Shown piece by piece: positions 32,670-40,817 of a stretch of DNA of 64,000 nucleotides (positions are counted from its first letter, which is position 1; every line of letters starts with the position of its first letter). Location: contig CAVXDY010000002.1 in the NCBI GenBank assembly GCA_963760715.1, positions 62,001 through 126,000 of the forward strand, read 5' to 3'. The stretch is from CAVXDY01 sp963760715 (GTDB lineage Bacteria > Actinomycetota > Thermoleophilia > Miltoncostaeales > Miltoncostaeaceae). The position numbers and the translations under genes were made by a program. Below the pieces are notes generated by a model that was given only the letters and a program-made list of their open reading frames with translations, did no database searches and was not told the DNA's origin.

Positions 32670-33525
32670 GCCCGAAGGCCCCCCCGGGGGCGGGCGCCGC
32701 GGCCCAGGGATGGGCCAGGAGGTGCAGGCTGGCGAGGCCGGCCCACGCCCCGAAGGGGGCGAGCAGGGCCGCGGTGTCCCCGGCCGTGGCGGGCCGGCCG
32801 TGCAGCCGGGACGCGAGGCGGATGAGGCCGAGGTCGCCCACGAGGCCCAGGTCCAGGCGCCCGAGCCCCCAGATGGCCGCGACGCCGGCCGACCAGGGAC
32901 CGAGGCCGCGCTCGCGGCCCAGCCGGGACGCCACGGCGGCGGTGCCGTGGGCGCGCAGCGACTCGGGGTCGAGCGTGCGCACCAGGCGGGCGAGGGCCGC
33001 GGCCCGGCTGGGCGAGAGGCCGCAGGCCGTCAGCTCGGCGGCCGAGAGGGCCGCGATCTCGGCCCGGGTGGGAGGCAGGCGCAGGTCGCCGCAGACCGGC
33101 GCGGCCCGGGCCGCGATGCGCCACTCGATGGCGGAGGCCTCCCGGGAGGTGATGAGCTGCCCCGCGAGGGCGGCCACCAGCGCCTGGGTCACCGTGCCGC
33201 GGCGGACGGGCCGCAGCCCGGGCCGGCGGCGCACCTGGGCGCCGATGAGCGGGTCGGCCGCGTGGAGATCGCGGAAGGGCGCCGTGTCGAGGTCGAGCAG
33301 CAGCACCTCCCGCAGCTCCTGCGCGACGCGCTCGGGGTCGCCCTCCTCGACCCGGACCGCCAGGGAGCCGTCGGCGCGCTGGCCGACGATCGCCCTCCCC
33401 GGGCGGTCGCCCGTGCGCAGCGCGATCTCGACGCCGCGGCCGTGCCTGCGCCGGGTGCCGCCCGCCGTCCCCCAGGCCGACTGCTCCAGCGAATAGGGGC
33501 CCCGCGGGCGAAGGGTGAGGATCAC
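32560..33525 (-). CDS. DNA-3-methyladenine glycosylase II-like (AlkA/HhH-GPD)
   Basis: Base-excision repair glycosylase that removes alkylated purines. The 321-residue protein starts with the family's ILTLRPRGPYSLEQSAW N-terminal domain, has TVTQALVAALAGQLITSREAS, and the HhH-GPD core LSAAELTACGLSPSRAAAL...GLGPWSAGVAAIWGLGRLDLGLVGDLGL, in which the Asp of GDLGL is in the catalytic position. The C-terminal 55 residues are Pro/Arg-rich and encoded within the last 110 bases of egtD on the other strand; this tail may not be functional. The GTG start overlaps the stop of the Crp-family gene. It is last in a trpS-CPBP-crp-alkA operon. Confidence 0.87.
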   Translation of the reverse strand: MILTLRPRGPYSLEQSAWGTAGGTRRRHGRGVEIALRTGDRPGRAIVGQRADGSLAVRVEEGDPERVAQELREVLLLDLDTAPFRDLHAADPLIGAQVRRRPGLRPVRRGTVTQALVAALAGQLITSREASAIEWRIAARAAPVCGDLRLPPTRAEIAALSAAELTACGLSPSRAAALARLVRTLDPESLRAHGTAAVASRLGRERGLGPWSAGVAAIWGLGRLDLGLVGDLGLIRLASRLHGRPATAGDTAALLAPFGAWAGLASLHLLAHPWAAAPAPGGAFGLRPGARWTRRTSPAGPRATPPAPAPRPRTSPRPPAG

Positions 33526-34214
33526 GGAGCCGGGGGCTCGTCCACGGGGGCCTCCTCCTCGAGCGGCGCCCGGATGAGGAGGGTGCGGTTGCGCACCTCG
33601 ATCTCGCCCGCGCTCGCCAGGCGGCCGAGGGCGATGGTGACCGACTCGCGCACCGCGCCGATCATGTTCGCCAGCTCCTGGTGGGTCAGGTGCAGATCGA
33701 GCCGGATGCCGTCGGGCGTCACGCGCCCCCATCGCTCGGCGAGCTGGCGCAGCTTCAGCAGCAGCCGCCGCTCGACGCGCGGCTCGAGGGCGATCGCCAC
33801 CGCGAGCTCCCGGTCCGCCACCTGCGCGGCCAGCAGCCGCACCAGGTTGGCCGCGAGCACGGGCTCGCACATCCAGGCGTCCATGCGCGAGCGGTCCACC
33901 AGGTGCACCCGCGAGTCGTCGATGGCGAAGCAGCGGACCTGCGGGCCGACCGAGGCCCAGTTCTCGGTCGGCCGCACCAGCAGGTCGCCCTCCTCCAGGA
34001 TCCCGATGGTCCGCTCGCGCCCCTCGGCGGCCACGAAGAAGAGGGCGAGCCGGCCGTCGTCCACCAGGCAGCAGATCGCCCCCGTCGGGCCGACCTCGAA
34101 CTCCTCGCCGGCGGGGACCTCCACCGCGCGAAGCCCGCTCACGGCCCCGCGCACCGCCCCGGCGTCGAGGCCCGCGAACAGCTCGAGCCGGCCCAGCCCG
34201 GCGGGATCGCTCAC
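33522..34214 (-). CDS. Crp/Fnr-family transcriptional regulator
   Basis: The 230-residue regulator has a cyclic-nucleotide-binding-like beta barrel (about 15-120; VPAGEEFEVGPTGAICCLVDDGRLALFF, RERTIGILEEGDLLV), a dimerisation helix (ANLVRLLAAQVADRELAVAIALEPRVERRL) and a Crp-type winged helix (LTHQELANMIGAVRESVTIALGRLASAGEI, near residues 170-200). The phosphate-binding cassette of true cAMP sensors is not clear, so the effector is unknown. No iron-sulfur cysteine cluster is seen (one CC pair only). The GTG start overlaps the CPBP stop. It could act on the TGTGA-N6-TCACA boxes upstream of egtB, since the recognition helix is of the Crp type, but this is inference. Confidence 0.9.
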   Translation of the reverse strand: MSDPAGLGRLELFAGLDAGAVRGAVSGLRAVEVPAGEEFEVGPTGAICCLVDDGRLALFFVAAEGRERTIGILEEGDLLVRPTENWASVGPQVRCFAIDDSRVHLVDRSRMDAWMCEPVLAANLVRLLAAQVADRELAVAIALEPRVERRLLLKLRQLAERWGRVTPDGIRLDLHLTHQELANMIGAVRESVTIALGRLASAGEIEVRNRTLLIRAPLEEEAPVDEPPAP

Positions 34215-34939
34215 GAATTCACCGACGTCGCGACCAGTGCGATCGAGGCCACGATGTTGACCGTGGCGTGGGCCGTGACGGAGGCCCAGTAGCCGCGGCG
34301 GCGATACAGCCACGCGAGCGCGAGGCCGGTGAGCACCAGCGCGATCGCGCGCGGCCACAGGACGTACGAGTCGGGGTGGGCCGATGCGAACAAGAGGGAG
34401 GCGATGATCGCGGAGGGCCAGAACCGCAGCCGCCGCACCAGGGCCCGCAGCAGCAGGCCCCGGAAGAGCAGCTCCTCCCCGAGCGGGGCCAGGACCACCA
34501 GCGAGAGGACGGTGATGGCGAGCTGCCACGGGACCGTGCCGATGTCCTCCATGTCGTTCAGGCGGCTCTTCACCACCGGGTCGATCGCCTGGCCGATGAG
34601 GATGATCACCGCGGCGGCCACCACCACGGCGGCGCCGACGGCGACGCCCACCCCGACCGCGCCTCCCACGGAGCCCTTCAGGGCCGTCGTCAGCCGCCGC
34701 TCGTGCGCGGGCAGGCCGCGCCGCAGCCGCACGGCGAACACCAGCAGCAGCAGCGACGTCCCGAACTGCAGAAGCGCCGTCGTGGCGGCATCGGAGAGCG
34801 GCGCGGCCTGGAGCACGCCCGCGGCGACGATGAGCACCGCGAAGGCCAGCAGCACCGCCCCGATCGGGGACAGGACCCGCCAGCGGAACCCGGGCCGATC
34901 CGAGGCGGGCCCCCGGCCCGCCTGCTCGAGGGTGCCCAC
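34211..34939 (-). CDS. CPBP-family intramembrane metalloprotease (Abi/Rce1-like)
   Basis: The 242-residue polytopic membrane protein has about seven hydrophobic segments and the CPBP motifs: EELLFRG near residue 155, an F-x-x-x-H-type motif (FASAHPD) and a final H-A-x-x-N (TAHATVNIVA). Relatives are membrane proteases for prenylated proteins, bacteriocin immunity or signal processing; the substrate here is unknown. The GTG at 34939 is preceded after 6 bases by TAGACT, so it likely has its own leaderless promoter overlapping the trpS stop codon. The stop overlaps the start of the Crp-family regulator. Confidence 0.87.
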   Translation of the reverse strand: MGTLEQAGRGPASDRPGFRWRVLSPIGAVLLAFAVLIVAAGVLQAAPLSDAATTALLQFGTSLLLLVFAVRLRRGLPAHERRLTTALKGSVGGAVGVGVAVGAAVVVAAAVIILIGQAIDPVVKSRLNDMEDIGTVPWQLAITVLSLVVLAPLGEELLFRGLLLRALVRRLRFWPSAIIASLLFASAHPDSYVLWPRAIALVLTGLALAWLYRRRGYWASVTAHATVNIVASIALVATSVNS

Positions 34940-34945
34940 CGCTGA

Positions 34946-34951
34946 AGTCTA
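34946..34951 (-). promoter_or_regulatory. -10 box before the CPBP gene
   Basis: TAGACT on the minus strand, 6 bases before the GTG at 34939; its first three bases are the trpS stop codon. No ribosome site is present, in line with the leaderless pattern. Confidence 0.5.
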
Positions 34952-36013
34952 CGAGCGGGTCGGGCCGGCGGATCTCAGGGCGGGTCGGCCACCGGCCTCG
35001 ATGCCGATGGCGTCCCGCACGGCCGCCATCAGCGGCTTCGCCCGCGCGCGGGCGCGCGCGGCGCCGGCGGCCAGGATCTCGTCGAGGGCCCCCCGGTCGT
35101 CCATCAGCTCCCGGTACCGCTCGCGCGGCCCGGCCAGCTCGGCATCGACGCTCTCGAAGACCAGGTCCTTCATCTCGCCCCATCCGAGGCCGCCCCCGCT
35201 GAGCCGCGCGCGCACCGCCGCCTGGTCGTCGGAGCCCGCGAACTGGCGGTAGATGGCGAACAGCGAGGACGCGTCGGGGTCCTTGGGGGCCTCCACCGGC
35301 GTGCTGTCGGTCTTCAGCCGCCGCACCAGCTTCTGCAGCTCGTCGCGCTCCACGAAGAGCGGGATCGTGTTGTCGTACGACTTGCTCATCTTCCGCCCGT
35401 CGAGTCCGGGCATCGTGCTCTCGCCGGCGTCGTCCGAGGTGACGACCCGGGGCGGGGTGAGCGAGAACCGCTCGCCGTAGGCGTGGTTGAAGCGCTCGGC
35501 GATGTCCCGGGCGTACTCCACGTGCTGCACCTGGTCCTTTCCGACCGGCACCACGTCGGCGGCCATCACCAGGATGTCGGCCGCCATCAGCACCGGGTAG
35601 TCGAACAGGCCCATGCTGATCCCCGCGTCGAGGTCGCCGGCCCCCGCCTCCTTGTTACGGTCGCGCGCCGCCTTGTAGGCGTGGGCGCGGTTCATGAGCC
35701 CCTTGGACGTCACGCACGAGAGCACCCACGACAGCTCGAAGGTCTCGGGCACGTCGGACTGCCGGTAGAGGGTCATGACCTCCGGGTCGAGGCCGCAGGC
35801 CAGCCAGGAGGCGGTGACGGCCCGCGTGTACTCCTCGAGCTCCACCGGGTCCCGGAGGCTGGTGAGCGCGTGGTAGTCGGCGATGAAGTAGTAGGCGTCG
35901 TAGGCCTCCACCAGCTCCATCGCCGGGCGGATGGCGCCGACGTAGTTGCCGAGGTGCGGGATGCCCGAGGGCTTGATCCCGGTGAGCGAGACCGGGCGCG
36001 GGGAGGGGGACAT
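34949..36013 (-). CDS. trpS: Tryptophanyl-tRNA synthetase
   Basis: Class I aminoacyl-tRNA synthetase charging tRNA-Trp. The 354 residues include the HIGH-equivalent GIKPSGIPHLGNYVGA, ADYHALT, QSDVPETFELSWVLSC, VPVGKDQVQHVEYARDIAERFN, MPGLDGRKMSKSYDN (KMSKS loop near residue 205) and a C-terminal helical region. Length is normal for a bacterial TrpRS. The ATG at 36013 follows TACCAT by 7 bases with no ribosome site. Further downstream genes CPBP, crp and alkA run in the same direction. Confidence 0.96.
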   Translation of the reverse strand: MSPSPRPVSLTGIKPSGIPHLGNYVGAIRPAMELVEAYDAYYFIADYHALTSLRDPVELEEYTRAVTASWLACGLDPEVMTLYRQSDVPETFELSWVLSCVTSKGLMNRAHAYKAARDRNKEAGAGDLDAGISMGLFDYPVLMAADILVMAADVVPVGKDQVQHVEYARDIAERFNHAYGERFSLTPPRVVTSDDAGESTMPGLDGRKMSKSYDNTIPLFVERDELQKLVRRLKTDSTPVEAPKDPDASSLFAIYRQFAGSDDQAAVRARLSGGGLGWGEMKDLVFESVDAELAGPRERYRELMDDRGALDEILAAGAARARARAKPLMAAVRDAIGIEAGGRPALRSAGPTRS

Positions 36014-36020
36014 GCCGCCA

Positions 36021-36026
36021 ATGGTA
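36021..36026 (-). promoter_or_regulatory. -10 box of trpS
   Basis: TACCAT on the minus strand, 7 bases before the ATG at 36013, another example of the leaderless TANNNT-N6-8-start pattern. No attenuator or T-box leader is possible in this space. Confidence 0.55.
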
Positions 36027-36046
36027 CGCGCGGCCCCGGTCCGCCA

Positions 36047-36262
36047 TCACCCCGGCGAGCCCGCCTCCTCCCGGCCGAGGCGGGCGCACGCGGCGTCGTA
36101 GTCCGCGAGCACCCGCGCCAGCATCTCCCGGGCCTCGGCGGGGGCGTTCGCGTCGGCGAGCATCAGGCGGTGCGCCATGCGCGCGGCGGCCGCGAGCGCC
36201 GACAGCTCCCGCCAGGTGGCGACCAGCGTCACCACCTCGGCCCGGGTCCGGGTGAGGCGCAC
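36047..36262 (-). CDS. Small protein of unknown function
   Basis: A 71-residue, mostly helical, Ala-rich reading frame (VRLTRTRAEVVTLVATWRE... DYDAACARLGREEA). Its GTG start lies 5 bases after the AhpD-like gene stop, and it ends 20 bases before the trpS promoter, so it fills an otherwise empty operon end. No cysteines, no membrane segment and no known family. It is supported only by position, frame length and codon-like GC at third positions. It could be a spurious frame. Confidence 0.45.
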   Translation of the reverse strand: MRLTRTRAEVVTLVATWRELSALAAAARMAHRLMLADANAPAEAREMLARVLADYDAACARLGREEAGSPG

Positions 36263-36267
36263 GTGCC

Positions 36268-36666
36268 CTACGCGACGGGCGCGGCCGACTGCGAGCGCAC
36301 GTAGGCGGTGATCTGGTCGACCTCCGCCACGAACTCGTCGTAGTCGAAGGCGATCGTGTTGAGGTAGGTGCTCCAGCCCATCGTGTGCTTGGCCATCAGC
36401 GCGGCCTCGGCGATCTCCTCCTCCGTGGCGCCGAACAGGCGGGCCGCCTCGGCGTGGAAGTAGGCGCAGTACCGGCACCGCGTGGCGCCGGACACGGAGA
36501 CCCCGATCAGCTCCTTGTACTTGTTGGGGATCGCCGTCTCGGCGAGCTCGATGGCCTTGAAGCTCTGCCATTCGCTCTCCATCAGGAAGTCGGGGACCTG
36601 CGACCAGAAGCTCGGCACCATGCCGAGGGTCTCGCGGATCTCGGCCTCGACGTCGGACCGTGACAT
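36268..36666 (-). CDS. AhpD-like carboxymuconolactone decarboxylase-family protein
   Basis: The 132-residue CMD-domain protein has the peroxidase-like motif RCRYCAYFHAEAARL (C-x-x-C-x-x-x-H near residues 64-72), preceded by KYKELIGVSVSGAT and followed by a helical MAKHTMGWSTYLNTIAFDYDEF segment. Family members reduce peroxides with a disulfide mechanism or decarboxylate lactones. The CxxCxxxH favours a redox role. The ATG at 36666 has GGGAGG 7 bases upstream. It lies 50 bases downstream of the NTPase-GNAT-LuxR regulator gene, in the same orientation, and may be controlled by it. Confidence 0.85.
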   Translation of the reverse strand: MSRSDVEAEIRETLGMVPSFWSQVPDFLMESEWQSFKAIELAETAIPNKYKELIGVSVSGATRCRYCAYFHAEAARLFGATEEEIAEAALMAKHTMGWSTYLNTIAFDYDEFVAEVDQITAYVRSQSAAPVA

Positions 36667-36716
36667 GTGAACGCCTCCCGTGGCGCGGACGGCCTCTCCG
36701 TCCGTCGCCCCCGACG

Positions 36717-38675
36717 CTATGAGCGCCCGCGGACCTCGCCATGGGGCGAACGCCCCATCTTCGCGCCGACGCCGCACTCGACGGCGATGCGGGTCGCCTG
36801 GGCCCGGTTCCGCGCGCCGAGCTTGGCGAAGAGGTTCGAGACGTGGCGCCCGGCGGTCTTCTCGCTGATCACCAGGCGCCGGCCGATGGCGCGGTTCGAC
36901 AGGCCCTCCGCGATCAGCGCCAGAACCTCCCGCTCGCGGGGAGTGAGCCCATCGACCCCTTCGCCCCGGGGCGCGACCAGGATCGCCTCCTCGGCGGCCC
37001 CGATCTCCGCGTCGACCAGGCGCGCGAGCCACCCGTTGACGCTCCCGTCGCCGAAGTCGAGCCAGACCGGCTGCTGCCGTACCCCGCCCACATCCACCGG
37101 ATCGCCGACCGGGGCGAAGCCGAGCGGGACGAAGATCGGCGCGAGCTCGTCGAAGTCGGACATCACGGAGTAGAGGCGCGAGAGGCGCGGGCGCAGCTCC
37201 ATGTACACGCGCTTCACGTCGAGCCAGCAGGAACCGACCGCCGGCGAGAGCATCTCGCCGCTGTCGCGTCCCAGCCAGCGGCGCATGGCCAGCGTGCGGT
37301 CGCCCTCCCGCGGCGGCGTCGCGCCAAGGTGGCCGGCCCACGCGCGGGCGACCGGATCGCCCTCCAGCAGCGCCGGGTCGATGCCCGAGATCTCGGCGAC
37401 CTGCACGAAGGCGCCGATCGCGCCGTCCGGCCCTCGCGCGACGGCGAAGCTCTCGGGATGCGTCGCCCACCAGCGTCCCAGGAGCGCAGCCGGGCCGGGG
37501 GGCTCGTGGGCCGCCGTGATCTCGAGGATGGCCGCGCCGTCGGCCGCGACCGCCGGCTCGACCGCGTGCTCGCTCGACCCCGCCGGGAAGCAGGCGTTGC
37601 GCAGGACCGGGTTGCGGATGAGGTAGATGAGGTCGGCGGTGACCTCCCACAGGCCGTCCGGCCGGGGCCGGCGGGCGCGTCCCTCGAAGTACCGCCACGC
37701 CCGCCGGCGGTAGCGGGCGTGCGCCTCGGGGTCGCGGGCGGCGAGGTCGCCCGCGATCACCTCGCGCACCACGTCGTGCAGCACCAGGCCGTCGCGCGTG
37801 GGCTCCACGAACGGCAGCCGCCGCAGGGCGTCGAACTCGTCGCGCACGTCCTCCCGGTCGAGGAGCGCCCGGAGGATGGGCTCCGTCACGCGCCGCGCGG
37901 TCGAGGCCGCCTCCAGCGTCTCGATGGTCCTCTCCGGGAGGTCGGCGAGGAGCGCGTCCAGCAGACGCTCGATCACCACCGGCGGCGGCCCGGTCTCGAT
38001 GCTCAGGTCGGGATCGTCCCGCAGGGCGGCCGCGGCCAGCTCGAGGGCGAGCGGGTGGCCGCGGGCGAACGCGTTGGCGCGCGCCGCCTGGAGCTCGCCG
38101 AGGCCCCGCGAGCGGAGCATCAGGATCGCGTCCGCCTGGCCCAGAGGACCCAGGTGCAGCTCGCGCACCAGGCCGCGCCATCCGGGCGTTGTCAGCCAGG
38201 CAGCCCCGGGCGGGTCGCGGCCGGCGATGATCGTGAGGAGCGAGTCGGGCATCGCGGGCAGGAGGGCCTGGCGCACCCAGGTGTCGAGGATGGCGAGGCG
38301 CTCGTAGGTGTCGAGCGTCAGCACGGTCCGTCCCGGCACGCCGCGCACGAGCCGGGCCACGCGGCCGAGGTCGGCGCCCGCCCGGGGCGCGCCCAGCGCC
38401 TCGGCCATCGCCCCCAGCATGCCGGCGGGCGTGGGCTCGATCCCGCGCCCGTCGAGCCGCACGACGGTGACGTGTCCGGAGAGGGTGCCGGCGGCGGCCT
38501 CCAGAAGGCGCGACTTGCCGATGCCGCCCGGACCGTGCACGAAGGCGACCAGCACGGGCGCGTCGCCGGCCTCGGCTGCGGCGCGCAGCACCGACAGCTC
38601 CTCCCGGCGTCCCACGAAGTCACGGCCGGCGGCGTCGGCGATGCGCTGCGAGATCGTTCGCGACGCGGTGGGCAT
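36717..38675 (-). CDS. LuxR-family regulator with NTPase and GNAT-like domains
   Basis: The 652-residue protein starts with a STAND-type NTPase domain (DFVGRREELSVL, Walker A HGPGGIGKSR, VLTLDTYERL as Walker B). A winged-helix region follows, then about residues 340-560 that read like a GNAT fold (FAVARGPDGAIGAFVQVAEI, a long middle, and the ending SDFDELAPIFVPLGFAPVGDP), and last a LuxR helix-turn-helix (LTPREREVLALIAEGLSNRAIGRRLVISEKT). Unlike the regulator at 24203, its P-loop lysine is intact. ATG 38675 is preferred, since the upstream extension to 38735 is not domain-like. Combining an acetyl-CoA-binding-type domain with a LuxR output is unusual. Confidence 0.83.
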   Translation of the reverse strand: MPTASRTISQRIADAAGRDFVGRREELSVLRAAAEAGDAPVLVAFVHGPGGIGKSRLLEAAAGTLSGHVTVVRLDGRGIEPTPAGMLGAMAEALGAPRAGADLGRVARLVRGVPGRTVLTLDTYERLAILDTWVRQALLPAMPDSLLTIIAGRDPPGAAWLTTPGWRGLVRELHLGPLGQADAILMLRSRGLGELQAARANAFARGHPLALELAAAALRDDPDLSIETGPPPVVIERLLDALLADLPERTIETLEAASTARRVTEPILRALLDREDVRDEFDALRRLPFVEPTRDGLVLHDVVREVIAGDLAARDPEAHARYRRRAWRYFEGRARRPRPDGLWEVTADLIYLIRNPVLRNACFPAGSSEHAVEPAVAADGAAILEITAAHEPPGPAALLGRWWATHPESFAVARGPDGAIGAFVQVAEISGIDPALLEGDPVARAWAGHLGATPPREGDRTLAMRRWLGRDSGEMLSPAVGSCWLDVKRVYMELRPRLSRLYSVMSDFDELAPIFVPLGFAPVGDPVDVGGVRQQPVWLDFGDGSVNGWLARLVDAEIGAAEEAILVAPRGEGVDGLTPREREVLALIAEGLSNRAIGRRLVISEKTAGRHVSNLFAKLGARNRAQATRIAVECGVGAKMGRSPHGEVRGRS

Positions 38676-38792
38676 GCCCCTGCCCTGTGCGCTTGCGTAT
38701 GGAGGCCGTCCTGTCACGGCGACCCTAGCCCTCATCCGGCGCGCGCGCCACCCGGGGGACGCCGGAGCGCGCGGCTATGCTCCGTCCACCGG

Positions 38793-39512
38793 ATGCCGAC
38801 GCCCGACGCCCTCCAGCAGCCGATCGAGCTGGACCTCTTCGAGGGCCCGTTCGACCTCCTGCTCACGCTCGTGCTCCGCGAGGAGGTGGAGCTGCTCGAG
38901 CTTCCGCTGCTCGAGGTGGTCACCGCCGCCCTCGGGGAGCGGGCGCGGGAGCGGTGGGACACCGACACGGCGGGCGAGCTGATCGTGCTCCTGGCGGCCA
39001 TGGCCGAGCTGAAGGCGCGCCGGCTGCTGGGGGAGGCGACCGACGAGGAGCCCGATCCCGACGCGCTCGAGGCGCGCGAGCGCCTGGCCGCGCGCCTGGT
39101 GGCCTACGCCCCCTTCCAGCGCGCCGCGGCGTGGCTGGCCGACCGGCAGCGGGCCTCGGCCGGGCCGCGCTACCGGCGGGTCCCGCTGGAGGGCGCCGCG
39201 CCGCCGCCGGTGCCGGTGGAGCCGCCCGCCCGCCTGGCCGCGGCGATCGGCGCCCTGCTCGTCGCCCCGCCGGCTCCGTCGCTCGCCCACCTCACCAACC
39301 GCCGGGTGAGCGTTCCCGAGGCCCTCGTGCGCCTGCAGCAGGCCCTGGCCCGGGCGCGCTCGGTGAGCTTCGAGGCCCTCGTGGAGGGCTCCGAGCCCCT
39401 CGAGGAGGCGGTGACGCTGATGGCCGCGCTGGAGCTGGCGCGCCGCGGCGACGTGACCCTGGTCCAGCCGGAGCCCTTCGGCGACATCGCGATCCGCGGC
39501 GTGCGCCCGTGA
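38793..39512 (+). CDS. scpA: Segregation and condensation protein A
   Basis: Kleisin subunit of the SMC-ScpAB condensin, needed for chromosome organisation and segregation. The 239 residues show the N-terminal LDLFEGPFDLLLTLVLREEVELLELPL that binds the SMC neck, the ELIVLLAAMAELKARRLL helix, a variable middle and the C-terminal winged-helix region. A TATGCT box lies 12 bases before the ATG, implying a very short leader. The stop overlaps the scpB start (GTGA). Confidence 0.93.
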   Translation: MPTPDALQQPIELDLFEGPFDLLLTLVLREEVELLELPLLEVVTAALGERARERWDTDTAGELIVLLAAMAELKARRLLGEATDEEPDPDALEARERLAARLVAYAPFQRAAAWLADRQRASAGPRYRRVPLEGAAPPPVPVEPPARLAAAIGALLVAPPAPSLAHLTNRRVSVPEALVRLQQALARARSVSFEALVEGSEPLEEAVTLMAALELARRGDVTLVQPEPFGDIAIRGVRP

Positions 39513-40096
39513 GCGAGCTCGCGCGCCAGGTGGAGGCCCTGCTCTTCCTGAGCCCCGACCCCCTGCCGGTGGTCGTGCTGTGCGAGATCACCGAGGAGTC
39601 CCCCGGCGACGTCCAGCGCGCCGTGGCCGAGCTGGCCGAGCGCCACGGCCCGGGGGGCGGGCTGGAGGTGGCCGAGGTGGCCGGGGGCTTCACGCTCCGC
39701 ACGCGCGCCGACCTGCGGGCCGTGTGCGACCGGCTGCGCGAGCGGCCTCCCGAGGATCGCGTGAGCCCGGCCGCCCTCGAGACCCTGGCCGTGGTGGCCT
39801 ACCTGGAGCCCATCAGCCGCCCGCAGATCAGCCGCCTGCGGGGCGTGGCGGTGGACTCCACGGTCACGAACCTCGTGGACCGGGGGCTGCTCGAGGAGGC
39901 CGGCCGCCCCCCCGAGGGCGGCGCGATGCGCTACCGCACCACGCCGCTCTTCCAGGAGCGCTTCGGGCTGCGCGGGGCCGGCGACCTGCCGCCCCTGGAG
40001 CGGTTCGAGTTGAGCGGCCCCGAGGCCGAGCGGGTCCGCCGCCGCCTGGCCGAGGCGGGCCACCTGGAGGGCGGGGAGGGCGGCGATGGCGGGTGA
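39509..40096 (+). CDS. scpB: Segregation and condensation protein B
   Basis: Dimeric winged-helix partner of ScpA in the SMC complex. The 195 residues contain LARQVEALLFLSPDPLP, GGFTLRTRADL and the signature LETLAVVAYLEPISRPQISRLRGV followed by YRTTPLFQERFGL. The GTG at 39509 overlaps the scpA stop, and its end overlaps the rluB start by 11 bases if the ATG at 40086 is used. Confidence 0.93.
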   Translation: MSELARQVEALLFLSPDPLPVVVLCEITEESPGDVQRAVAELAERHGPGGGLEVAEVAGGFTLRTRADLRAVCDRLRERPPEDRVSPAALETLAVVAYLEPISRPQISRLRGVAVDSTVTNLVDRGLLEEAGRPPEGGAMRYRTTPLFQERFGLRGAGDLPPLERFELSGPEAERVRRRLAEAGHLEGGEGGDGG

Positions 40097-40817
40097 GCGC
40101 ATGCGGGTGCACCGCGCGCTGGCGCTGGCGGGGGTGGCCAGCCGGCGCGCCGCCGAGGGCCTGGTTCTGGAGGGCCGCGTGTCGGTCAACGGCACGACCG
40201 CCACGGTGGGCCAGCAGGTGGGGCCGGACGACCGCATCACGGTCGACGGGCAGGACGTCCGCGGCGCCGAGCCGCTGCGGGCCTACCTGCTGCACAAGCC
40301 CGCGGGGATGGTCTCGACCGCGAGCGACCCGCAGGGCCGCGCGACCGTGCTCGACGACATGCCCGACGCCGTGCGCCTCTACCCGGTGGGCCGCCTCGAC
40401 ATCGAGACGACCGGGGCCATCCTGCTCACCAACGACGGCGAGATGGCCGCCCGCCTGATGCACCCGAGCTCGAAGGCGCCGAAGACCTACGAGGCCCTCC
40501 TGCGCGGGCGGGTCTCCGCCGACACGGTGCGGCGCCTGCGCCGGGGGGTGGAGCTGGAGGACGGCATGACCGCGCCGGCGTCGGTCGAGCAGATGGACCG
40601 CCGCGCCGCGGGGGGCACCTGGCTGCGCATCGAGATCACCGAGGGCCGCAACCGCCAGCTGCGCAGGATGGGCGAGGCCGTGGGGCACCGGGTGATGCGC
40701 CTGCACCGGGTGCGCTACGCGGGCATCGGCCTCCAGGGCCTCGCGCCCGGGCGATGGCGCCCGATCACGCGCTCCGAGTGGACGCGCCTCGGCGCCTCGG
40801 TGGGGCTGGAGCGCTGA
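40086..40817 (+). CDS. rluB: Ribosomal large subunit pseudouridine synthase (RsuA/RluB family)
   Basis: Converts a specific 23S rRNA uridine to pseudouridine. The 243-residue protein has an S4 RNA-binding domain (MRVHRALALAGVASRRAAEGLVLEGRVSVNG) and the catalytic domain with YPVGRLDIETTGAILLTNDGE, containing the catalytic aspartate near residue 103, plus KTYEALL and EGRNRQLRRMGEAVGHRVMRLHR. A second in-frame ATG at 40101, just after the scpB stop, gives a 238-residue form that starts at the S4 domain and is equally plausible. The scpA-scpB-rluB order is a widely conserved linkage. Confidence 0.93.
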   Translation: MAGERMRVHRALALAGVASRRAAEGLVLEGRVSVNGTTATVGQQVGPDDRITVDGQDVRGAEPLRAYLLHKPAGMVSTASDPQGRATVLDDMPDAVRLYPVGRLDIETTGAILLTNDGEMAARLMHPSSKAPKTYEALLRGRVSADTVRRLRRGVELEDGMTAPASVEQMDRRAAGGTWLRIEITEGRNRQLRRMGEAVGHRVMRLHRVRYAGIGLQGLAPGRWRPITRSEWTRLGASVGLER

